Below are positions 1 to 5,604 of a stretch of DNA of 6,431 bases, in pieces. Both the position numbers and the translations under genes were made by a program. The stretch's first letter is position 1. Every line of letters starts with the position of its first letter. The stretch is taken from positions 1 to 6,431 of the forward strand of contig JAOPWO010000012.1 in the NCBI GenBank assembly GCA_025965635.1, written 5' to 3'. The notes below the pieces were generated by a model. That model worked only from the letters and a program-made list of their open reading frames with translations. It ran no database searches and was not told the origin of the DNA. Source of the stretch: Modestobacter sp. Lineage in GTDB: Bacteria > Actinomycetota > Actinomycetes > Mycobacteriales > Geodermatophilaceae.

Positions 1-196
1 TCGGCTGGTCATCGGGGTCGAAACTGCGGGGCAGCTTCATGAGGTGACGCCCCATCGACCGGACCAGCAGGAGGGTGGCGATGAGGAGGGCGACGATGAG
101 CGCGAGCCCGACCGGTCCCGCCTTCCCGACGTCCTCGGGCAACTGCTCCTGGTCGACCGCCAGCACCGTGAGGCCGGCCACCAGCGCCCCGGTCAC
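1..196 (-). CDS. small membrane protein downstream of mca (partial)
   Basis: The first 65 codons of a small gene are visible; the 3' end lies beyond the left edge. The start is a GTG that overlaps the mca stop codon in a GTGA (positions 196-193), which suggests translational coupling to mca. The predicted protein has a hydrophobic N-terminus (about residues 2-14), a short acidic linker (DQEQLPEDVGK), a clear membrane segment at about residues 28-46 rich in Leu, Ile, Val and Ala, then a basic stretch (RSMGRHLMKLPR). By the positive-inside rule that places the C-terminal tail in the cytoplasm. The tail then turns acidic (SFDPDDQP). I recall a small conserved hypothetical gene directly after mca in Mycobacterium tuberculosis (Rv1083), and this is probably its counterpart by position. 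No function is known to me. The first hydrophobic stretch is short for a full membrane span, so one or two spans are possible. Confidence 0.72.
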   Translation of the reverse strand, partial: MTGALVAGLTVLAVDQEQLPEDVGKAGPVGLALIVALLIATLLLVRSMGRHLMKLPRSFDPDDQP

Positions 197-1089
197 GGGA
201 CCTGCACCGAACTGCGCACACCGGCGAACAGGTCGTCCTCCGGCAGCGTCGAGTCGACCAGCGAGCGGGCCAGCTCGTAGTCCTCGGTCGGCCACGCCTT
301 GGTCTGCATGTCCAGTGGCACGGTGAACCACCGCCCCGTCGGGTCGATCTGGGTGGCGTGCGCGATCAGCGCGGCGTCGCGCACCGGGAAGTGCTCGGCG
401 CAGTGCACCCGGGTGGTGACCCGGTGCGAGATGTCCTTCGCCGGGTCCCACTTCTCCAGCATCTCGGCGTAGGGCGACTCCAGGCCCATGGAGAGGACCG
501 CCTCGTGCAGCGCCTTGGTGCGCGGCAGGGTGAAGCTCATCTGGTAGTAGAGCTTGCTCGGCTGCCAGGGCTCACCCAGGTCCGGGTAGCGCTCGGGGTC
601 GCCGGCGGCCTCGAAGGCGTGCACCGAGATCTCGTGCGTCTTGATGTGGTCGGGGTGCGGGTAGCCGCCGCGCTCGTCGTAGGTGGTGAGCACCTGCGGC
701 TTGAAGCGACGAATGAGCTCCACCAGCGGCGCCGCGGCCTCCTCGGTGGGCACCAGGGCGAAGCAGCCCTCGGGCAGCGGGGGCAGCGGATCACCCTCGG
801 GCAGCCCGGAGTCCACGAAGCCCAGCCACTCCTGCTCCACCCCGAGGATCTCCCGCGCCCGGGCCATCTCCTCCATGCGCAGCTGCGGCAGCCGCTCCCA
901 CACCTCGGGACGATCGAGGGCGGGGTTGAGCACCGAGCCGCGCTCGCCACCGGTGCAGGTGGCCACCAGCACCCGGACGCCCTCGGCGACGTACTTGGCC
1001 ATCGTCGCCGCACCCTTGCTCGACTCGTCGTCGGGATGGGCGTGCACGGCGAGGAGACGCAACTGGTCCGGATCTGTCACGTCGCTCAT
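193..1089 (-). CDS. mca: mycothiol S-conjugate amidase
   Basis: This 298-residue cytoplasmic zinc amidase cleaves S-conjugates of mycothiol, giving a mercapturic acid (an N-acetylcysteine conjugate, which is exported) and GlcN-inositol, which is recycled into mycothiol. It is thus part of actinobacterial electrophile and antibiotic detoxification. The LmbE/PIG-L fold is shown by AHPDDE near the N-terminus (zinc ligands His18 and Asp21, catalytic base Asp20) and by YPHPDH at 143-148 (Tyr143, His145, third zinc ligand His148). The SSKGA after the first motif, with Lys25, is typical of Mca; I recall the related deacetylase MshB having Ser at this place. Length fits the roughly 288-residue M. tuberculosis enzyme. 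The reading frame is open for 48 more codons upstream, but the ATG at 1089 is preferred: GGGGG lies just before it and the N-terminus then matches the family. It overlaps the next gene by four bases and diverges from greA. Confidence 0.95.
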   Translation of the reverse strand: MSDVTDPDQLRLLAVHAHPDDESSKGAATMAKYVAEGVRVLVATCTGGERGSVLNPALDRPEVWERLPQLRMEEMARAREILGVEQEWLGFVDSGLPEGDPLPPLPEGCFALVPTEEAAAPLVELIRRFKPQVLTTYDERGGYPHPDHIKTHEISVHAFEAAGDPERYPDLGEPWQPSKLYYQMSFTLPRTKALHEAVLSMGLESPYAEMLEKWDPAKDISHRVTTRVHCAEHFPVRDAALIAHATQIDPTGRWFTVPLDMQTKAWPTEDYELARSLVDSTLPEDDLFAGVRSSVQVP

Positions 1090-1199
1090 TGTCCCCCGAG
1101 GACGACGGTGGCGGCGGATGCCCCGACCGGAGGACGATCGATCCGCCCGGGCGGCGCTCCCGACCCGGACGATGCCTGCACCGGAGACGGTCGCGGTGT

Positions 1200-1205
1200 T
1201 AGTTT
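1200..1205 (+). promoter_or_regulatory. candidate -10 element for greA
   Basis: TAGTTT fits the actinobacterial TANNNT -10 pattern and sits in the only AT-rich patch (about 1197-1207) of the mca-greA intergenic region. Transcription would start near 1212 and give a greA leader of about 60 bases. The sequence about 17 bases upstream (TGCACC) is a poor match to a -35 box. I see no convincing -10 element for mca on the other strand. Position and base composition support the call; nothing else does. Confidence 0.35.
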
Positions 1206-1220
1206 TCTCGCTTCGCCAAC

Positions 1221-1245
1221 GGCGGTCCTCCACCGGACGACCGCC
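1221..1245 (+). promoter_or_regulatory. hairpin in the greA leader
   Basis: GGCGGTC (1221-1227) and GACCGCC (1239-1245) form a perfect 7-bp stem. Inside it, after a single C/C mismatch, TCC and GGA form a further 3-bp stem closed by an ACC loop. The structure ends about 11 bases before the greA GGGAG ribosome binding site (1257-1261). A small adjacent pairing, CCGA (1248-1251) with TCGG (1255-1258), would partly cover that site. No T tract follows, so this is not a standard intrinsic terminator. It could instead be an attenuator, a translational control element or a protein-binding inverted repeat. Confidence 0.4.
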
Positions 1246-1271
1246 ATCCGAAACTCGGGAGTCCCCACATC

Positions 1272-1778
1272 GTGTCCACCTCCACTGACGAGCAGGACCC
1301 GGGCGTCTGGCTGACGCAGTCGGCCCATGACCGGCTGAAGGCCGAGCTCGACCAGCTGGTGGCCAACCGCCCGGTCATGGCCAAGGAGATCAACGACCGC
1401 CGCGAAGAGGGCGACCTCAAGGAGAACGGCGGGTACCACGCCGCCCGCGAGGAGCAGGGCAAGCAGGAGGGCCGGATCCGCCAGCTCACCGACCTGCTGC
1501 GCAAGGCACGCGTCGGTGAACCGCCCGCGACCGCGACGAACGCCGCTCTCGGGACCGTGATCACCATCGCCTTCGACGGTGACGCGGACGACACCGAGAA
1601 GTTCCTCCTCGGCTCGCGGGAGATCGCCGGCACCACCGACCTGACCGTCTACTCCCCCGAGTCGGCGCTGGGGTCGGCGATCGTGGGCGCGGCGCCGGGC
1701 GAGACGGTCACGTACCAGGCACCCAACGGCCGGGCCATCTCGGTGAAGGTGCTGGGCGTCGAGCCGTTCGTCCCCTGA
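1272..1778 (+). CDS. greA: transcription elongation factor GreA
   Basis: GreA enters the secondary channel of backtracked RNA polymerase and stimulates cleavage of the transcript 3' end, so that stalled complexes restart. The protein has 168 residues, close to the 158-164 of E. coli and mycobacterial GreA. Residues from about 14 to 85 form the N-terminal antiparallel coiled coil, starting WLTQSAHDRLKAELDQL. The catalytic tip is GDLKEN (47-52), with Asp48 and Glu51 equivalent to the Mg-coordinating Asp41 and Glu44 of E. coli. The tip continues GGYHAAREEQG, the form I recall from mycobacterial GreA, where enterobacteria have Ala-Glu instead of Gly-Gly. Residues from about 92 to 168 are the FKBP-like C-terminal domain, with YSPESALGSAIVGA and APNGR. 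The start is a GTG with GGGAG 10 bases upstream (1257-1261). It diverges from mca and is followed after 10 bases by the RNHCP gene, with which it is probably co-transcribed. Confidence 0.96.
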   Translation: MSTSTDEQDPGVWLTQSAHDRLKAELDQLVANRPVMAKEINDRREEGDLKENGGYHAAREEQGKQEGRIRQLTDLLRKARVGEPPATATNAALGTVITIAFDGDADDTEKFLLGSREIAGTTDLTVYSPESALGSAIVGAAPGETVTYQAPNGRAISVKVLGVEPFVP

Positions 1779-1788
1779 GCAGCAGCAG

Positions 1789-2112
1789 ATGGGCGCACGG
1801 TCGAGGCAGGCGGAGAACACCTCCTTCCCGTGCGCCCACTGCGCCACCCCGGTGCCCGCGAACACCGACGGGCACTACCGCAACCACTGCCCCTGGTGCC
1901 TGTGGTCGCTGCACGTCGACGAGCTGCCCGGCGACCGGGCCAGCGGGTGCCGCGGCCTGATGGAGCCCATCGGGCTGGTCGAGAAGTCGGGCAAGGGCTG
2001 GCAGGTGGTGCACCGCTGCACCACCTGCGGGCACCGGCAGCCCAACCGGCTGGTCCGCGAGGGCGCCGCCCCCGACGACCTGGACGTGGTGCTGGGCCTG
2101 CCCTGGTTGTGA
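1789..2112 (+). CDS. RNHCP-domain zinc-ribbon protein, function unknown
   Basis: This 107-residue protein carries the RNHCP signature (residues 31-35, in YRNHCPWCLWSLHVD) that names a small bacterial protein family of unknown function. Three CxxC pairs are visible: Cys15/Cys18 (CAHC), Cys34/Cys37 (CPWC) and Cys77/Cys80 (CTTCGH). His33, Cys54 and His82 are further possible ligands. This suggests one or two structural zinc sites of the ribbon type, as in proteins that bind nucleic acid or RNA polymerase, although no binding partner is known to me. There is no signal peptide or membrane segment, so it should be cytoplasmic. Only 10 bases separate it from the greA stop, with a weak GAGCAGCAG ahead of the ATG, so it probably depends on the greA transcript and perhaps on translational coupling. 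It ends 39 bases before the end of the converging peptidase gene. Confidence 0.9.
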   Translation: MGARSRQAENTSFPCAHCATPVPANTDGHYRNHCPWCLWSLHVDELPGDRASGCRGLMEPIGLVEKSGKGWQVVHRCTTCGHRQPNRLVREGAAPDDLDVVLGLPWL

Positions 2113-2127
2113 GAGGGCTCCGCCCGC

Positions 2128-2145
2128 TCCCCGGTCACCCGGGGA
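2128..2145. terminator. candidate bidirectional terminator hairpin
   Basis: TCCCCGG and CCGGGGA form a 7-bp GC-rich stem around a TCAC loop. It lies in the 39 bases between the stop codon of the RNHCP gene (plus strand) and that of the peptidase gene (minus strand), and being an inverted repeat it would fold in transcripts from either side. A weaker GGGC/GCCC pairing lies just before it (2115-2125). There is no U tract on either strand, which is common in high-GC actinobacteria but makes termination less certain. Confidence 0.45.
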
Positions 2146-2151
2146 CGGCGG

Positions 2152-4236
2152 TCAGGCGGCCGGCACCAAGCCGCGGCGCCTGAGCAGCGGGCCGATGTCG
2201 GCCGGACGGCCCCGGACGGCCTCGAAGGCCCCGAGCGGGTCGACCGACCCGCCACGGGCCAGCAGCCGCTCGCGGAAGACGTCGCCGTTGGCCCGGGTGA
2301 GCCCGCCGTTCTCCTTGAACCACTCCACGGTGTCGGCGTCGAGCACCTCCGACCAGATGTAGGAGTAGTAGCCGGCCGAGTAGCCCCCGGCGAAGACGTG
2401 CTGGAAGTACGTCGTCCGGTAGCGGGGCGGCACCAGCTCGGAGGCGACCCCCGCGGCGGCCAGCGCGGCGGACTCGAAGGCCTGGGCGTCGGGGACGACG
2501 GTATCGGGGTCCAGCCGGTGCCAGGCCTGGTCCAGCAGGGTCGCGGCCAGGTACTCCAGCGTCGCGAAGCCCTCGCCCCACAGCGAGGCGGCCTCGATGG
2601 CCCCGACCACGTCCGCCGACAGCGGCTCACCCGACTCGACGTGCCGGGCGTAGCCGGCCAGCACCTCCGGCCACAACGCCCACATCTCGTTGACCTGGCT
2701 GGGGAACTCCACGAAGTCGCGGGGCACGCTGGTGCCGGCGAAGCGGGGGTAGGTGACCGCCGAGGACAACCCGTGCAGGGCGTGGCCGAACTCGTGGAAC
2801 AGCGTGGTGACCTCGTCGAGGGTCAGCAGCGCCGGCTGCCCGGCGCCGGGGCGGGTGACGTTGAGGTTGTTCACCACCACCGGCCGGGTGCCCAGCAGTT
2901 CGGACTGGGTGACGAAGGAGTTCATCCAGGCGCCGCCGCGCTTCCCCTCCCGGGCGAAGTAGTCGCCCAGGTAGAGCCCGGCCGGCTGCCCGTCAGCCCG
3001 GTGCACCTCCCACACCCGGACGTCGGGGTGGTAGCCGACCAGGTCGGGGCGCAGCGTGAACGTGAAGCCGTAGAGCAGCTCGGCGGCCCGGAAGACCCCG
3101 TCGACCAGCACCCGGTCCAGCTCGAACCACGGACGCAGCGCAGCACGGTCGACGGCGTACCGCTCGGCGCGCACCCGCTCGGAGTAGAAGGCCCAGTCCC
3201 ACGGCGCCAGCTCGACCCCGTCGGCGGCGGCCAGCTCGGTGAGCACCGCGGCCTCGGTCGCGGCGTTGGCGACGGCGGGTGGCACCAGCGCGGCGAGCAG
3301 CTCGTCGACGGCCGCCGAGGTCTTCGCGGTCTGGTCGGCGGCGATCAGGTCGGCGTGCGTGGCGTGCCCCAGCAGGCGGGCGCGCACCGCCCGGACGTGG
3401 GCGATCTCCGCCGCGACCGGGCCGTTGTCGTGCTCACCGGAGGACGCGCGGGTCACCGACGCCTCGTGCACGCGGCGCCGCAGGTCGCGGTTGCGCAGCT
3501 TGGTGAGCACCGGCTGCCCGCTGGGCAGGACCAGCGGGACCAGGTACGCCCCGGCCGACCCGCGCTCGGTGGCCGCACCGGCCGCCGCCTCCACCTCGGC
3601 GGGGCTGAGCCCGTCGAGCTCGGCGGCGTCGGGGACGAGGACGGCGGCCGCCTCGGTGGCCAGGTGCAGGTTCTGACCGAACCTCGTGGACAGCTCGGAC
3701 AGCCGCTGGTTGAGCCGGCGCAACTCCCCGCGCCCCGCCTCGTCCAGCCCGGCACCGGCCAGCACGAAGTCCAGGTGGTAACGCTCGACCAGCCGGCGGG
3801 ACTCCTCGTCCAGCTCCGCGTCGTGCCGCTGCTGGTGCACCCCGTCGACCCGCGCGAACAACGCGGGGTCCAGCCGCAGCGCGTCGGAGTGCGCGGCGCT
3901 GAGCGGGGCGATCTCGCGCTCGATCTCGCGGAGCCGGTCGGAGGAGTTGGCGGAGGCCAGGTTGTAGAACACCGCCTCGGCCCGGCTCAGCAGCTGCCCG
4001 GACCGCTCGAGACCGACGATCGTGTTCTCGAAGCTGGGCGGCGTGGGGTCGGCGACCAGCGCGGCGACCTCCGCCCGCTGCCCGGCCATCCCGGCCAGGA
4101 GGGCCTCCCGGCAGTGCTCCAGGGTCAACTGGGCGAACGGCGGCAGCGCGTAGGGCAGCGTCGAGGGCTCGGCGAGGGGGTTCGACGCGGACAGGGTGGC
4201 GGAGGCCGGCGACGGAGCCGGGGCAGCGGTGCTCAT
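2152..4236 (-). CDS. dcp: M3 family metallopeptidase, peptidyl-dipeptidase Dcp type
   Basis: This 694-residue zinc peptidase probably removes C-terminal dipeptides from oligopeptides in the cytoplasm, recycling peptides left by proteases or taken up. The zinc motif is HEFGH at 481-485 (His481, His485, catalytic Glu482), with third ligand Glu510 in RDFVEFPSQ, at the usual 25-residue distance. Residues GQPALL (466-471), SGT-like AGTSVPRDF, and the substrate loop HVFAGGYSAGYYSY (613-626) resemble E. coli Dcp (about 680 residues) more than oligopeptidase A, which I recall having VELPSQ there. The N-terminal 300 or so residues are the helical, channel-forming part. No signal peptide is seen; the Ala/Ser/Pro-rich first 25 residues are probably disordered. 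The ATG at 4236 is chosen because GAGGA (4250-4246) lies 9 bases upstream; the open frame continues 21 codons further into ilvA. Only 22 bases separate it from ilvA, so the two are probably co-transcribed. Substrate preference is inferred from the family. Confidence 0.93.
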   Translation of the reverse strand: MSTAAPAPSPASATLSASNPLAEPSTLPYALPPFAQLTLEHCREALLAGMAGQRAEVAALVADPTPPSFENTIVGLERSGQLLSRAEAVFYNLASANSSDRLREIEREIAPLSAAHSDALRLDPALFARVDGVHQQRHDAELDEESRRLVERYHLDFVLAGAGLDEAGRGELRRLNQRLSELSTRFGQNLHLATEAAAVLVPDAAELDGLSPAEVEAAAGAATERGSAGAYLVPLVLPSGQPVLTKLRNRDLRRRVHEASVTRASSGEHDNGPVAAEIAHVRAVRARLLGHATHADLIAADQTAKTSAAVDELLAALVPPAVANAATEAAVLTELAAADGVELAPWDWAFYSERVRAERYAVDRAALRPWFELDRVLVDGVFRAAELLYGFTFTLRPDLVGYHPDVRVWEVHRADGQPAGLYLGDYFAREGKRGGAWMNSFVTQSELLGTRPVVVNNLNVTRPGAGQPALLTLDEVTTLFHEFGHALHGLSSAVTYPRFAGTSVPRDFVEFPSQVNEMWALWPEVLAGYARHVESGEPLSADVVGAIEAASLWGEGFATLEYLAATLLDQAWHRLDPDTVVPDAQAFESAALAAAGVASELVPPRYRTTYFQHVFAGGYSAGYYSYIWSEVLDADTVEWFKENGGLTRANGDVFRERLLARGGSVDPLGAFEAVRGRPADIGPLLRRRGLVPAA

Positions 4237-4245
4237 CACCCCCCA

Positions 4246-4250
4246 TCCTC
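4246..4250 (-). promoter_or_regulatory. ribosome binding site of the Dcp-type peptidase
   Basis: GAGGA on the minus strand lies 9 bases before the ATG at 4236, inside the 22-base gap after the ilvA stop. It decides the peptidase start against an ATG 63 bases upstream within ilvA, and against the GTG directly preceding the chosen ATG. Confidence 0.65.
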
Positions 4251-4258
4251 GCCCCTCC

Positions 4259-5509
4259 TCAACCGGTGTGGACGGCGTACCCCGCGGCGGCCAGCGCACC
4301 GAGCACGTCGGCGGCGTGGTCGGGGCCGCGGGTCTCCAGGTGCACGCCCACCTCGACCTCCCCCGGGTCCAGGTGCGCCGTCGTCCGCTCGTGCTCGACC
4401 GACAGCACGTTCGCGGCCAGGCCGGCCAGCTCGGCCAGCAGGCCGGCCAGCGACCCCGGCCGGTCGGGGACCCGGACCCGCAGCGCCAGGTACCGGCCCG
4501 CGGCGGCCATGCCGTGCTGCACCACCTTCAGCATCAGCAGCGGGTCGATGTTGCCCCCGGAGACCACCGCCACCACCGGCGGCCGGAACGCACCGGGGTC
4601 GGCGAGCACCGCCGCGACCGCGGCCACCCCGGCCGGCTCGACGACCAGCTTGGCGCGTTCCAGGCAGAACAGCAGGGCCCGGGACAGGTCGCCCTCGCTG
4701 ACCGTGCGCACCTCGTCGACCAGCGCCGCGACGTGTGCGAAGGTCAGGTCGCCGGGGGCGGCGACGGCGATCCCGTCGGCCATCGTGGCCATCGACGCCA
4801 GCCGCACGGGCCGGCCCTCGGCCAGCGAGGGCGGGAAGCAGGCGGCCCCGGACGCCTGCACCGCCACCAGCCGTACGTCGGGACGACGGGACCGCACCGC
4901 GGCGGCGATCCCGGACACCAGCCCGCCGCCGCCGGTGCAGACGACGACGGTGGCGACGTCGGGGCACTGCTCCAGCAGCTCCAGGCCCACCGTGCCCTGG
5001 CCGGCGATCACGTCGCGGTGGTCGAAGGGATGGATGGACACCGAGCCGGTCCGCGCGGCGAACTCGGTGGCGGCCAGCATCGCCTCGGTGAGGGTCGGAC
5101 CGCCGAGGCGCACGGCGGCGCCGTAGCCGCGGGTGGCGGCCACCTTCGGCAGCGGCGCGGACCCGGGCATGAAGACGGTCGCCGCGCAGCCGAGTTGGCG
5201 GGCGGCCAGCGCGACCCCCTGCGCGTGGTTGCCGGCGCTCGCCGCCACCACACCGTGCGCCCGCTCGGCGGCGCTGAGCCGGGCGATCCGGGTGTACGCC
5301 CCCCGGATCTTGAACGAGCCGGCGCGTTGCAGGTTCTCGCACTTGAGCCAGACCGGGCCGCCGACCCGGTCGGCCAGTCCCCGGGAGTGCTCCAGCGGGG
5401 TGCGCCGCACCACGCCGGCCAGGAGTGCCGCGGCCGCCTCGACGTCGGTCCCGCTGACCAGCGGCACGTCCGTGCCACCGGGGAGGGAGACCTCTGCTGG
5501 ACCGGGCAC
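4259..5509 (-). CDS. ilvA: threonine ammonia-lyase (threonine dehydratase) with one ACT domain
   Basis: This 416-residue PLP enzyme deaminates L-threonine to 2-oxobutanoate and ammonia, the committed step to isoleucine. The PLP lysine is Lys67 in GSFKIRGAY. The substrate loop is SAGNHAQG (91-98), the phosphate-binding loop is TGGGGLVSG (192-200), and SGGN (317-320) is near the ring nitrogen site. A C-terminal ACT domain begins near residue 339 (RYLALRVRVPDRPGSL) and runs to the end, so an amino acid, perhaps isoleucine or valine, may regulate it. The single ACT module and length match the medium-length form (about 400-430 residues, as in actinobacteria), not the 514-residue E. coli IlvA with two such modules, nor the shorter TdcB without one. 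The start is a GTG with AGGA 8 bases upstream; the GTG at codon 15 is an alternative. It leads an operon with the peptidase and diverges from the AAA+ gene. Biosynthetic versus catabolic role cannot be settled here. Confidence 0.92.
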   Translation of the reverse strand: MPGPAEVSLPGGTDVPLVSGTDVEAAAALLAGVVRRTPLEHSRGLADRVGGPVWLKCENLQRAGSFKIRGAYTRIARLSAAERAHGVVAASAGNHAQGVALAARQLGCAATVFMPGSAPLPKVAATRGYGAAVRLGGPTLTEAMLAATEFAARTGSVSIHPFDHRDVIAGQGTVGLELLEQCPDVATVVVCTGGGGLVSGIAAAVRSRRPDVRLVAVQASGAACFPPSLAEGRPVRLASMATMADGIAVAAPGDLTFAHVAALVDEVRTVSEGDLSRALLFCLERAKLVVEPAGVAAVAAVLADPGAFRPPVVAVVSGGNIDPLLMLKVVQHGMAAAGRYLALRVRVPDRPGSLAGLLAELAGLAANVLSVEHERTTAHLDPGEVEVGVHLETRGPDHAADVLGALAAAGYAVHTG

Positions 5510-5598
5510 GCCCTCGATCCTGGCAGGTGCGGAGGAGATGGGGAGACCGTCGTGCAGTGGCCGCGCACGAACGCTGCCGGACCGTCAGGGGGTCGTCG

Positions 5599-5604
5599 TA
5601 CCGT
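5599..5604 (+). promoter_or_regulatory. possible -10 element giving a leaderless AAA+ transcript
   Basis: TACCGT fits TANNNT and ends 7 bases before an in-frame GTG at 5612, the geometry described for leaderless genes in actinobacteria and Deinococcus. If used, translation starts at 5612. The competing reading is the GTG at 5603, preceded by AGGGGG (5587-5592) at 10 bases. No good -35 box is seen near 5576-5581 (GCCGGA). Confidence 0.25.

Noticed and set aside
1143..1154. A perfect 12-bp palindrome CCGCCCGGGCGG in the mca-greA intergenic region, considered as an operator.
   Set aside because: It is composed only of G and C in DNA of very high GC content, where such palindromes arise readily, and it is not placed at a recognisable promoter.
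1090..1233. A 48-residue N-terminal extension of Mca.
   Set aside because: The extension is Arg/Ser-rich and lacks family similarity, while the ATG at 1089 has a purine-rich site upstream and gives the expected N-terminus.
358..1314. A 318-codon plus-strand open frame over mca and the mca-greA intergenic region.
   Set aside because: It is antisense to mca, whose zinc motifs are intact, and its end overlaps the greA start in another frame. No domain is recognisable.
1086..1865. A 259-codon minus-strand open frame across greA and the intergenic region.
   Set aside because: It is a shadow of greA, low in complexity and without motifs; greA itself is unambiguous.
2398..4701. A 767-codon open frame on the plus strand, antisense to the peptidase and ilvA genes.
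   Set aside because: It is a by-product of GC-rich codon positions in the real minus-strand genes. Its translation is dominated by Gly, Val, Gln, Arg, Pro and His, has no recognisable domain and spans two well-supported genes.
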